Shown here one piece after another: positions 53,453-61,748 of a DNA stretch of 64,000 bases. Position 1 is the stretch's first letter. Each line of letters opens with the position of its first letter. The position numbers and the translations under genes are program-made. Source of the DNA: JAHDVS01 sp964370985. GTDB taxonomy: Bacteria; Actinomycetota; Thermoleophilia; Gaiellales; Gaiellaceae. Under the pieces are notes generated by a model. That model did not search any database. It worked only from the letters and a program-made list of their open reading frames with translations, and had not been told where the DNA came from. The stretch spans positions 1 through 64,000 of the forward strand of contig CAYJLE010000014.1 of NCBI GenBank assembly GCA_964370985.1, in the 5' to 3' direction.

Positions 53453-54646
53453 ATGGCTGAGGAACCGCAGGTCGGGTTCGTCACCATGGGCGACGCCGCA
53501 GCCGAAGGGGACGTCCCCCCGATCGGGATCGGCATGCTCGGGTACGCGTTCATGGGCAAGGCCCACACGAACGCGCTGAAGAAGATCGCGTACATGCCGT
53601 GGCCGCCCCCGTACTCGCCCAGGCTCGTCGCGATCTCGGGCCGGAACGCGGAGGCGGTCGAGGAGGCGGCACGACGCTACGGCTACGAGAAGTGGACCAC
53701 CGACTGGCGCGATGTCGTGAACGACCCCGACGTGCAGGTCTTCGACAACGGCGGCCCGAACAACATCCACCTCGAGCCGACGGTCGCGGCAGCGCGCGCG
53801 GGCAAGCACGTGATCTGCGAGAAGCCGCTCGGCCGCACGGCGGACGAATCCTTCGAGATCTGGAAGGGCGTGGCGGGGACGGGCGTCAAGGCGATGACCG
53901 CGTTCAACTACCGCTTCTACCCCGCGATCTGCCTGGCCAAGGAGATGATCGACGGCGGCGAGCTCGGCGAGATCTACCACTTCCGGGGCCGCTACCACCA
54001 GGAGTGGATCATGGACCCGCAGTTCCCCAAGGTGTGGCGGCTCGACAAGCAGGTGGCCGGCTCGGGCGCGCTCGGCGACCTCGGCGCCCACGTGATCGAC
54101 CAGTCGCGCTATCTCGTGGGCGACCCCGTCGCCGTGACCGGCCTCCTGCGTACGTTCATCGCGGAGCGCCCGGGCGGAACGGTCGACGTCGACGACGCCT
54201 TCGAGGCGACCGTCGAGTTCGAGAACGGGGCGATCGGAACGTACGAGGCCACCCGGTTCGCGGCCGGACGCAAGAACCAGATGCGCTGGGAGATCAACGG
54301 CTCGAAGGGCACGCTCCTCTTCGACTCGGAGCGGCAGAACGAGCTGCTCGTCAACATGGTCGGCTCGAAGCCGGGCGACCATGCCCAGGGCTTCCGCACG
54401 GTGCTCGTCTCCGAGGCCTACCACCCGTACTGGCAGCACTGGTGGCCGCACGGCCACATGATCGGCTGGGAGGACAACTTCGTGCACGAGCTGCTCCACC
54501 TCCTGACCTGCATCAAGGAGGACTCGCCGGTCGGGCCGCGTGGCGCCACGATGGAGGACGGCTACCGCTGCGCCGAGGTGTGCGACGCGATCGTGCGCTC
54601 GCACGAGTCCGGGCAGCGGCAGGAGCTCTCCTACCGCACGCTCTGA
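53453..54646 (+). CDS. Gfo/Idh/MocA-family oxidoreductase, 397 aa
   Basis: NAD(P)-dependent dehydrogenase. GIGMLGYAFMGKAH (about residues 25-38) is the Rossmann motif, CEKPLGRTADE (about 123-133) the EKP motif, and GSGALGDLGAHVIDQSRYLVG (split: GSGALGDLGAH, VIDQSRYLVG; about 203-223) the catalytic GDLGxHxID. The N-terminal 22 residues are an extra acidic tail. ATG chosen, with GAGAGGAG five bases upstream; a GTG two codons earlier is possible. Probably oxidises an inositol-like or hexose-like substrate. Confidence 0.9.
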   Translation: MAEEPQVGFVTMGDAAAEGDVPPIGIGMLGYAFMGKAHTNALKKIAYMPWPPPYSPRLVAISGRNAEAVEEAARRYGYEKWTTDWRDVVNDPDVQVFDNGGPNNIHLEPTVAAARAGKHVICEKPLGRTADESFEIWKGVAGTGVKAMTAFNYRFYPAICLAKEMIDGGELGEIYHFRGRYHQEWIMDPQFPKVWRLDKQVAGSGALGDLGAHVIDQSRYLVGDPVAVTGLLRTFIAERPGGTVDVDDAFEATVEFENGAIGTYEATRFAAGRKNQMRWEINGSKGTLLFDSERQNELLVNMVGSKPGDHAQGFRTVLVSEAYHPYWQHWWPHGHMIGWEDNFVHELLHLLTCIKEDSPVGPRGATMEDGYRCAEVCDAIVRSHESGQRQELSYRTL

Positions 54647-55443
54647 TGGCGGCCTCGCCCTACGACCTCACCGGCAAGCGGGCCGTCATCACGGGCGCGT
54701 CGCAGGGCATCGGAGCCGCGGCGGCGGTCGCACTCGCCCGCGCGGGCGCTGACGTCGCGTTCACCTATCGCAGCGCGACCGAGCGGGCCGAGGCGACCGC
54801 TGCCGCCATTCGGGCGGCGGGGCGCAGAGCGATCGTCCTGCAGGGGGACACCGGAGTTGCGGCGCACGTCCAGGAGCTCGCCGACCGGGTGACGGCAGAG
54901 TGGGGCGGAATCGATATCTGGATCAACAACGCCGCCGGGCTCATGGTCAAGCCGTTCCTCGAGCTGACGGACGAGGACTGGCACGGCCTGCTCGCCGCGA
55001 ACCTCCACGGCTACTTCTACGGCTGCCGGGCGGCGGCCAGGCAGATGGTCGCGCAGGGCGGGGGCGGCCGGGTGATCAACGTGACGTCCGTGGTCGACAT
55101 CCAGCCGATCGCCGAGCTGTCCGCCTACGTGACCGCGAAAGGCGGCATTCTCGGCCTGACGAAGACGCTCGCGGTCGAGCTCGGCCCGCACGGGATCACG
55201 GTCAACGCGCTGTCGCCCGGCGCGACGGACACGCCGCTCAACGAGGTCGCGTACACGCCGCAGGTGCGGGCGAACTACAACGAGCGCATCCCACTCGGCC
55301 GGATCGCCTCGCCGGAGGAGATCGCCGACCCGTTCGTGTTCCTCGCCTCCGACGCATCGCGGTACGTGACCGGCGTCGAGCTGGTCGTCGACGGCGGGAT
55401 CGTCCTGAACGGCAACGTCGGCCACGCGCGAACGCACGATTGA
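54646..55443 (+). CDS. SDR-family oxidoreductase, 265 aa
   Basis: Classical SDR: TGASQGIG (about residues 16-23), NNAA (about 92-95), Ser in NVTSVVD, YVTAK (about 161-165) and DGGIVLNG near the end. Arg in TYRSATERAEA after beta-2 suggests NADP. TGATG overlap with the Gfo/Idh gene. Last gene of the oxidation operon, like a glucose-1-dehydrogenase or gluconate 5-dehydrogenase relative. Confidence 0.9.
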   Translation: MAASPYDLTGKRAVITGASQGIGAAAAVALARAGADVAFTYRSATERAEATAAAIRAAGRRAIVLQGDTGVAAHVQELADRVTAEWGGIDIWINNAAGLMVKPFLELTDEDWHGLLAANLHGYFYGCRAAARQMVAQGGGGRVINVTSVVDIQPIAELSAYVTAKGGILGLTKTLAVELGPHGITVNALSPGATDTPLNEVAYTPQVRANYNERIPLGRIASPEEIADPFVFLASDASRYVTGVELVVDGGIVLNGNVGHARTHD

Positions 55444-55464
55444 ACAGCCCGCGGAGGCTCGCAG

Positions 55465-56514
55465 CTACGTGGCGGGAGCGTATTCGCGGGCGGCCCGGAC
55501 CATCGCCCGGATGTTCTCGAGCGGCGTGATCCGCGGCACGACGCAGCCCGAGCCGAGCACGTAGCCGCCCCCACCGGCCGCCGCCGCGAGGCACGCGTTC
55601 GAGGACTCCCGAACACGATCGGGCGTGCCCTGGAGGAGCACCGTGACGGGGTCGACGTTTCCGATCAAGCAGGCGCGGTCGCCGACGACCTGCTTCGCGT
55701 GGGCAAGGTCGACCTTGTGATCGATCTCGATCACGTCCGCGCCCGTTTCGGCGTAGAGATCGAGCACTTTCGTCGAGTCGCCGCAGATGTGCAGGAGCGT
55801 CTTCGCGCCGTGCTCCTTCCAGGCCTGGATCACCCGGCGCTCGTACGGGAAGGCCCAGCGCTCGTAGTCCGCGGGCGAGATCACGTCGCAGGAGGCGAGT
55901 GAGTCGCCGCAGTGGAGCAGGTCGGAGCCGGCGTCGAACGACGCCTTGCCGAACGCGATCAGCGCGTCGGCTGCGAGCCCGAGTGCGTGGTGGATTGCAT
56001 CGGGGTTGGCACCGGGCAGTCCGGCCCTGGCCATGCCGATCTCGATCAGGAACTCCTGCGTCCCGATGAAGTACGACGCGAGCGCGAACGGACCGGTGCC
56101 GGTGGTGCGGATCGCCACCTCGTCGCCCACCGCCGCTCGCACGAGCCTCGTCGCCTCGATGAAGACCGGCATCCGCCCGTCCTCGAGCGGGTCGGGCACC
56201 TCGAGCCCGTAGACGTACTCGAGGCTCGCCACCGCCGGCTTCAGGAGGTGGGGGGTCTCGTCGGGCGGCAGCTCGGCCACGCAGCCGAAGCCCTCGGCGA
56301 TGTAGTAGTTGTCGCAGCTCAGGAAGATGATGTCCTGGCCGAGCTCCTCGTGGAGCGCGAGCTGGCCCCTCGCCATCACCTCGGGATCGGTCGCGTACTC
56401 CCGGACCGATGCGCCGATCGGGGTCGCGCCGAGGTCGGCCATCATCGGCCCCACCGGGATCGAGTCGGCCTCTCGGCGCTCGAGCGTCGCGAGCACGCGC
56501 TCTCTCGAGTTCAC
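55465..56514 (-). CDS. Uroporphyrinogen decarboxylase-family (MtaA/corrinoid methyltransferase-like) protein, 349 aa
   Basis: TIM-barrel of the UroD/MtaA family, outside heme synthesis by context. LLHICGDSTKV (about residues 242-252) and GSGCVVPR (about 321-328) provide the His-x-Cys...Cys zinc ligands of methylcobamide:thiol/folate methyltransferases, rather than the Arg/Asp set of heme UroD. GTG start with a TAGCGT -10 eight bases upstream, so possibly leaderless. A role in O- or N-demethylation of the pathway substrate is possible, but no corrinoid protein lies next to it. Confidence 0.8.
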   Translation of the reverse strand: MNSRERVLATLERREADSIPVGPMMADLGATPIGASVREYATDPEVMARGQLALHEELGQDIIFLSCDNYYIAEGFGCVAELPPDETPHLLKPAVASLEYVYGLEVPDPLEDGRMPVFIEATRLVRAAVGDEVAIRTTGTGPFALASYFIGTQEFLIEIGMARAGLPGANPDAIHHALGLAADALIAFGKASFDAGSDLLHCGDSLASCDVISPADYERWAFPYERRVIQAWKEHGAKTLLHICGDSTKVLDLYAETGADVIEIDHKVDLAHAKQVVGDRACLIGNVDPVTVLLQGTPDRVRESSNACLAAAAGGGGYVLGSGCVVPRITPLENIRAMVRAAREYAPAT

Positions 56515-56556
56515 CGCGGGCGACGCTACCAGACAGGGACTGCCGCCCGGGCGGCT

Positions 56557-57306
56557 CTAGGCTCCGTCGTCGTCGAGCCGGGTCGCCCAGAAGCCGCGGA
56601 TGTGGTCCTCGACGAGTCGCTTCGACGCGTCGGCCTCCCCCGCCTCGATCGCGGTCAGGATCGCGCGGTGCTCGGCGGTCAGCCGCTGGCGGAGCGAGTC
56701 CCAGTCCTGCTCGTGCAGCAGCGCGTCGAGGATCATCTGCTCGGTCGAGTGGCGGATCGCCTCGAACATCAGCGTCGCGAGCTCGTTGCGACTCGCCCGC
56801 ACGAGCGTGGAGTGGAAGTCGATGTCGACAGACCTGAACTGGATCGGATCGAGCGGATTCGCTTCCATCTGCTCGACGATTCCCCCGAGCTGGCCGAGCA
56901 GGCCATCCTCCCGCCGCTCGGCGGCGCGCCCGGCCGCCCAGACCTGGAGCACGAGCCGGAACTCGAGCACGGTCTCCTCGGTGAGATGCCTGAGCGCGAT
57001 CAGGAAGCGCAGAACGTCCACGAAGGCGTTGCCGGGCTCCTCTCGAAGCCTGACGCCGTGCTCGGCTCCACGACGGACGTCGACGAGCCCGAGCGCCTCG
57101 AGCACCCGGAGCGCCTCACGGACGGACGTGCGCGAGACGCCGAGCCGGGCGGCAAGCTCGCGCTCGGGCGGCAGCTTGTCGCCGACGGAGAGCTGACCGG
57201 CCAGGATCGCCTCCTCGAGCTGGTCGAGGATCTCCTCGAATGCCCGCCGCGACTCGACTGGTCTCAGCGAGAGGGCTGCGCGATCAAGGGGTATTGGACT
57301 GACCAT
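56557..57306 (-). CDS. GntR/FadR-family regulator with FCD domain (RegE), 249 aa
   Basis: Winged helix at about residues 20-95 (LPPERELAARLGVSRTSVREALRVLEALG in two parts: LPPERELAARLGVS, RTSVREALRVLEALG), then FCD domain (DIDFHSTLVRASRN, EHRAILTAI, VEDHI). Two FadR-type TGGNCnGACCA boxes overlap its start codon and lie before the divergent molybdenum-hydroxylase operon, so it very probably represses itself and that operon. Confidence 0.92.
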   Translation of the reverse strand: MVSPIPLDRAALSLRPVESRRAFEEILDQLEEAILAGQLSVGDKLPPERELAARLGVSRTSVREALRVLEALGLVDVRRGAEHGVRLREEPGNAFVDVLRFLIALRHLTEETVLEFRLVLQVWAAGRAAERREDGLLGQLGGIVEQMEANPLDPIQFRSVDIDFHSTLVRASRNELATLMFEAIRHSTEQMILDALLHEQDWDSLRQRLTAEHRAILTAIEAGEADASKRLVEDHIRGFWATRLDDDGA

Positions 57307-57329
57307 TGATTACTAAGTTGGTCTGACGT
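57294..57329. promoter_or_regulatory. Two FadR-type operator boxes between RegE and molybdenum hydroxylase 2
   Basis: TTGGACTGACCA (57294-57305) and TTGGTCTGACGT (57318-57329) each match the FadR-like pattern TGGTC-N-GACCA with one or two changes; the centres are 24 bases apart. The first overlaps the RegE start codon. This is the classic layout for divergent autoregulation. Confidence 0.65.
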
Positions 57330-57380
57330 ATCATACCGGCCGATCTCGACGTACAGACCTCGACGAACAGGGGAGCGCCC

Positions 57381-58184
57381 ATGAGCCACACTCCCGAAGT
57401 ACTCACTCCGGCGTCGGCCGACCAGGCGGTCTCCGCCTTCGGCGACGGCTCCGGAGTCACCGTCATCGGCGGTGGCACGATCGTGATGCCGGACATCGCC
57501 GGCCGCCGGCCCTCGTTCTCGAAGGCGTTGCTCCTCTCCGGGGCCGGCCTTGCCGACATCACCCGCCAGGGCGGCGTTGTCAGGATCGGAGCGGCGACGA
57601 CACTCCAGGCTCTCATCGGCGCAACGCCGGACCCGCTGTCGACGGCAGCGCAACGCGTCGGCGACTACGAGATCCGGGGCCAGGCGACAATCGGCGGCAA
57701 CCTCTGCTCCGGACCGGGGCGCGAGACTCCCCGGGGAGACCTGCAGGCACCGCTGATCGCGCTCGCCGCCAGCGTGCGCACCGCGGGCGCCGGCGGGGAG
57801 CAGGTACAGCCCGTCGAGGACTTCCTCGCGTCGGGCCCGGCCGGGCGGCTCGTACTCGAAATCGAGTTCTCCGAGCCTACCCGGGGTGCATACACATCGA
57901 TGGGGCGCCCACACGCTCACGTGTACACGGTGCTCTCGGTCGCGTGCGCCGAGACGCCCGAAGGCCTCCGGGTCGCGATCGGCGGCGCCGGCCCGACCGG
58001 CGCGAGAGCACCGTCGGTCGAGCGCGCGCTGGCGGATGGGGCGTCTGCCGAAGACGCCGCCGCCAGGGTGCTCGACGACGTCGAGCCGCAAGACGACGCC
58101 CTCGCCTCTGCCTGGTACCGGCGCAAGGCGCTGCCGGCTCTCGTCGCCCGGGCCCTGACCGACCTCGGAAAGGAGAGCGGATGA
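57381..58184 (+). CDS. Molybdenum hydroxylase 2 FAD-binding subunit, 267 aa
   Basis: CoxM/XdhB-type subunit. VIGGGTIVMPDI (about residues 27-38, at the place of AGGT) and ATIGGNLCSGPGRETPRGDL (about 102-121) bind FAD; the C-terminal domain follows. AGGGGAG stands before the ATG. First gene of the four-subunit operon, under the RegE boxes. Confidence 0.9.
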   Translation: MSHTPEVLTPASADQAVSAFGDGSGVTVIGGGTIVMPDIAGRRPSFSKALLLSGAGLADITRQGGVVRIGAATTLQALIGATPDPLSTAAQRVGDYEIRGQATIGGNLCSGPGRETPRGDLQAPLIALAASVRTAGAGGEQVQPVEDFLASGPAGRLVLEIEFSEPTRGAYTSMGRPHAHVYTVLSVACAETPEGLRVAIGGAGPTGARAPSVERALADGASAEDAAARVLDDVEPQDDALASAWYRRKALPALVARALTDLGKESG

Positions 58185-58699
58185 AGATCACGGTCAACGG
58201 TGCCGAGCGCGAGCTCGCGAGCCCGCCGCTCACATCGCTCCTGAACGCCCTGCGAGACGAGCTCAACGTCACCGGCCCCAAGGTCGGCTGCCAGGGAGGC
58301 AACTGCGGGACGTGCACGGTCATCGTCGACGGTGAGCCGCGTCGCTCGTGCCTCCTGCCGCTCGCCATGGTCGACGGGGCCGAGGTGACGACGATCGAGG
58401 GCCTGGGCACTCCCAGGCGCATGCACCCGATGCAGGCTGCCTTCCACTTCTACTACGGCTCCCAGTGCGGCTTCTGCGCGCCCGGGATGATCACCGCGAG
58501 CGTGGCGCTGCTCGAGCGGAACCCGAACCCGACCAGGAAGCAGATCCAGAACGCGCTCGGCGGTCACATCTGCCGCTGCACGGGCTACGTGAAGATCATC
58601 GATGCGGTCGAGGCCGTCGCACGCGGCGAGAGCTTCGAAGGAGCCGAGCTGACGCGCAGCCGCGGCGAAGAGGCCACACCGAAGGGGGCGTCGGCATGA
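58181..58699 (+). CDS. Molybdenum hydroxylase 2 small subunit, two [2Fe-2S], 172 aa
   Basis: CQGGNCGTC with Cys in RRSC (about residues 37-57) forms the ferredoxin-type cluster; CGFC (about 97-100) and CRC (about 132-134) form the second. AAAGGAGAG precedes the ATG, which overlaps the FAD-subunit stop (ATGA). The C-terminal 20 residues are an extra polar tail. Confidence 0.95.
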   Translation: MKITVNGAERELASPPLTSLLNALRDELNVTGPKVGCQGGNCGTCTVIVDGEPRRSCLLPLAMVDGAEVTTIEGLGTPRRMHPMQAAFHFYYGSQCGFCAPGMITASVALLERNPNPTRKQIQNALGGHICRCTGYVKIIDAVEAVARGESFEGAELTRSRGEEATPKGASA

Positions 58700-60084
58700 A
58701 GGCCATCGGCGCACGGCTGCCCCGCTACGAGGGGGCCGGCCACGTAACCGGGCAGACGCTCTTCGTCGACGACATCCGTCTGCCGCAGGGAAACCTGTGG
58801 GCGAAGGCGCTCCGCTCGCCACACCACGCCGCGAGGATCACGAGCTTCGACGCCAGCAAGGCCGCGTCGCTGCCGGGCGTCCACGCGATCATCACGCACG
58901 CGGACGTGCCCAAGAACGTGTTCGGGCATCTGGCGTTCCTCGGCGTCCCCGCCGACGAGCCGCTGCTCGCGGTCGACGAGGTCAGGTATCGCGGCCAGCC
59001 GATCGCCGCCGTGGCTGCCGACAGCGAGGAGGCGGCGCAGGAGGCGGTCGACGCGATCGAGGTCGAGTACGAGGAGCGCGAACCGCTCTTCGACATGCGC
59101 AAGGCGTTCGACCCGGACGCCCCGAAGGTTCACCAGTGGGGTAACTGGTTCCCCTACTTCGGCGGCGAGCTCGAGAACGCCGGTCCGGACCGGCGCAGGA
59201 TCCGCAAGGGCGACCTCGAGTGGGCATTCGAGAAGGCGGACACGATCGTCAAGGGCGTCTATCGCCCCGCTGCGATCGAGCACGCCCCGCTGGAGACCCA
59301 GGTGGCTCTGGCCGTGCCCGAGCCGTCGGGACGCATGGTCGTCTACTCCTGCACGCAGGCGATGCACTTCTCGGCGGGGCACGTCGCGGCGCACCTCGGC
59401 GTGCCGCTGAACGGAGTCAAGCTCGTAAGCTCGGCGGTCGGCGGCGGCTTCGGCGGCAAGGTCGACAGCTCGAGCGACACGATCGCCGCCGTGCTCGCGC
59501 TCAAGACCGAGCGCCCGGTGAAGTGGCGCTGGACGCGGGAGGAGGAGTTCCTCTGCTCCGGTACCCGCGCGGCCTGGCACATCGAGGTCGCCGACGCGGT
59601 CACGAAGGACGGCTGGATCCTCGGGCGCAAGACGTTGACGCTGCACGACGCCGGCGCGTACCTGCGGCACTCGTCCTACGCGACCACGAAGCACACGTTC
59701 CACTGCGCCGGCGCCTACACGATCCCGAACGTCTCGTTCCTGGCGTTCGCGGTCTTCACGAACCGGGTGCCGTCGACCGCGATGCGGGGCTTCGGCGTCA
59801 CCTCGACGTCGTTCCTCGCCGAGATGCAGGTCAACCGGATCGCCAAGGTGCTCGACATCGATCCGTACGAGGTGCGGCTGAAGAACGCGAACCGGATCGG
59901 CGACACGATGCCGAACACGGTCGTGCTCAAGGATCCCTCGACCGTGCCGGTCGTCCAGGCGATCGCCGAGCACGCCGGGATCGAGCTCGCCCCGGAATAC
60001 AAGGCGATGACGTGGGAGCCGCGCACGGGCGATGTCCTGCCCGAGTGGCTAGTCGAGCAGCAGTCGAAAGGGGGGCAGGCCTGA
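58696..60084 (+). CDS. Molybdenum hydroxylase 2 large subunit, N-terminal half, 462 aa
   Basis: Carries the aldehyde-oxidase a/b-hammerhead domain and the first molybdopterin-binding domain. AVGGGFGGK (about residues 247-255) and STAMRGFGVTSTSF (about 358-371) are the cofactor and substrate loops. The protein ends after EWLVEQQSKGGQA, where undivided family members continue into the second Mo domain; that half is encoded by the next gene with a TGATG overlap. Same division as NdhL/NdhM of nicotinate dehydrogenase. The end is a clean stop in a well-formed overlap, so it does not look like a sequencing frameshift. Confidence 0.9.
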   Translation: MKAIGARLPRYEGAGHVTGQTLFVDDIRLPQGNLWAKALRSPHHAARITSFDASKAASLPGVHAIITHADVPKNVFGHLAFLGVPADEPLLAVDEVRYRGQPIAAVAADSEEAAQEAVDAIEVEYEEREPLFDMRKAFDPDAPKVHQWGNWFPYFGGELENAGPDRRRIRKGDLEWAFEKADTIVKGVYRPAAIEHAPLETQVALAVPEPSGRMVVYSCTQAMHFSAGHVAAHLGVPLNGVKLVSSAVGGGFGGKVDSSSDTIAAVLALKTERPVKWRWTREEEFLCSGTRAAWHIEVADAVTKDGWILGRKTLTLHDAGAYLRHSSYATTKHTFHCAGAYTIPNVSFLAFAVFTNRVPSTAMRGFGVTSTSFLAEMQVNRIAKVLDIDPYEVRLKNANRIGDTMPNTVVLKDPSTVPVVQAIAEHAGIELAPEYKAMTWEPRTGDVLPEWLVEQQSKGGQA

Positions 60085-61205
60085 TGGCCAAGCACAAGGG
60101 TCGCGGGCTCGCGACGATCGAGTACCCCACCGGGATGAACCAGAGCGGCGACCTGACGCAGTCGTGGATCAAGCTCAAGCACGACGGCCGGGTCGATGTG
60201 CTCTCCGGCACGGTCGACATCGGGAACGGCTCGAAGACCGCGCACAGGCAGATCGTCGCCGCCGCGCTGGGCGTCCCGGTCGACTGGGTGACGGTCGACG
60301 TCTCCGACACTGACTCGTCGCCCTGGGATACCGGGACGTTCGCGTCGCGATGCACGTTCATCGGCGGCAACGCGGTCAAGATCGCCGCGGAGCGGGTGCG
60401 CGAGCGCGTGCTCGAGATCGCGGGCCGGATGCTCGAGATCGATCCGGCCGACCTGACGATCGAGGAGGGCGTGGTCTTCGCGAGGGGCGCCCCGGAAACG
60501 AACATCTCCGTTTCCGACGTCGCGTCCGCTGCGACCTGGCAGCTCGGCGGCGAGCTGATCTCCGGCACCGGCACCTTCGTCAAGCCGTTCGCGAAGATCC
60601 TCGACCAGGAGACCGGCCGGATCGACCGCGATCCGCACGCGGCGCTCTCGTACGGGGCCTCCGTCGCCGAGATCGAGGTCGACGACGAGACCGGCGAGGT
60701 ACGGGTCGAGCGGTTCATCGAGGCCTACGACATCGGCTACGCGATCAACCCGACGATCGTCGAGGGCCAGATCCAGGGCGGCACGGTGATGGGCCTCGGC
60801 CTCGCCCTGCTCGAGGCCTCCTACCCCTACTACCCGAGTCCGGAGCACCGCGGAGCGGACTTCGCGAGCTACATGGCGCCGAGCATGGTCGACCTGCCCC
60901 AGATCGACTTCCTGTGCCTCGAGAACCCCTCGGCCGAGGGGCCGTTCGGCGCCAAGGCCTGCGGAGAGATGGCGAACAACGGGCAGGGACCGTCCGTCGC
61001 CGCGGCGATCCACGACGCCGTCGGCGTCTGGGTCACCGAGCTGCCGCTCACGCCGGAGCGGGTGCTCCGCGCGCTCGAGAAGAAGGCGGCGGGCGAGGAC
61101 GCCCCCCGGGTCGACGGGAAGTGGGTGATCTTCGACGAGGAGCTTTCGATCAACGCGGTGGGAGCTCCCGACGCAGACGTGAAGTTCACGTTCGATCCGT
61201 TCTAG
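60084..61205 (+). CDS. Molybdenum hydroxylase 2 large subunit, C-terminal half, 373 aa
   Basis: Second molybdopterin-binding domain. VDIGNGSKTAHRQIVAAALG (about residues 45-64), DTGTFASRCTFIGGNAV (about 81-97) and FGAKACGEMANNG (about 296-308), which carries the catalytic Glu of the GxGE motif. Start MAKHKGRGLATIEY is a normal folded-domain beginning. With the upstream gene it totals 835 aa, close to an undivided large subunit (about 780 aa). Confidence 0.9.
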   Translation: MAKHKGRGLATIEYPTGMNQSGDLTQSWIKLKHDGRVDVLSGTVDIGNGSKTAHRQIVAAALGVPVDWVTVDVSDTDSSPWDTGTFASRCTFIGGNAVKIAAERVRERVLEIAGRMLEIDPADLTIEEGVVFARGAPETNISVSDVASAATWQLGGELISGTGTFVKPFAKILDQETGRIDRDPHAALSYGASVAEIEVDDETGEVRVERFIEAYDIGYAINPTIVEGQIQGGTVMGLGLALLEASYPYYPSPEHRGADFASYMAPSMVDLPQIDFLCLENPSAEGPFGAKACGEMANNGQGPSVAAAIHDAVGVWVTELPLTPERVLRALEKKAAGEDAPRVDGKWVIFDEELSINAVGAPDADVKFTFDPF

Positions 61206-61240
61206 AGCCTCTGACCACACACCTTGTCCGAAGGAGACGC

Positions 61241-61714
61241 ATGAGCACGAACACGCCCGAAGCCCGCCTCGAGGCGATGGGGCTGTCCCTGCCACCGCCA
61301 CCGGCTGCGGTCGCGAACTACGTCGGGCTCGTGAGAGTCGGGAGGCTCGCGTTCGTGTCGGGGCACGGCCCCGTCGAGAACGGCGAGCTGACGTTCATCG
61401 GCAAGCTCGGCCGCGACATGGACGTCGAGACCGGCCAGAAGGCGGCGCAGCTGACGATGCTGAACCTGCTCGCGACGCTCGCGGCCGATCTCGGCGGGCT
61501 CGACCGGGTCGAGCGGGTAGTCAAGCTGCTCGTCATGGTCAACTCCGCCCCCGACTTCGCCGAGCAGCCGTTCGTCGCCAACGGGGCGTCGGATCTCCTC
61601 GTCGAGATCTTCGGCCCGGAGCGGGGACGCCACGCCCGCTCGGCGATCGGGATGGGTGCGCTCCCCTTCGGGATCTCGGTCGAGATCGAGGGGATCTTCG
61701 AGGTACGCGAGTAA
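61241..61714 (+). CDS. RidA/YjgF-family protein, 157 aa
   Basis: Trimeric small protein of the RidA superfamily (YjgF/chorismate-mutase-like branch with a 30-residue N-terminal extension). LAFVSGHGP (about residues 37-45), VVKLLVMVNSAPDFAEQ (about 88-104) and the C-terminal GALPFGISVEIEGIFEV are typical; the Arg of classical enamine deaminases appears in HARSAIG. May hydrolyse an enamine/imine or related unstable product of the upstream hydroxylase. Excellent AAGGAGA ribosome site. Confidence 0.88.
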   Translation: MSTNTPEARLEAMGLSLPPPPAAVANYVGLVRVGRLAFVSGHGPVENGELTFIGKLGRDMDVETGQKAAQLTMLNLLATLAADLGGLDRVERVVKLLVMVNSAPDFAEQPFVANGASDLLVEIFGPERGRHARSAIGMGALPFGISVEIEGIFEVRE

Positions 61715-61748
61715 GCACAGGTCAGACCACAGCAGAGGAGGCGTCACG

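Noticed and set aside
55465..56514. Heme-biosynthesis uroporphyrinogen decarboxylase
   Set aside because: It has His-x-Cys and Cys zinc ligands of methyltransferases, and no heme gene is near.
58696..61205. Broken large-subunit pseudogene
   Set aside because: Both halves are complete domains, the junction is a regular TGATG overlap, and the same split is known in nicotinate dehydrogenase.
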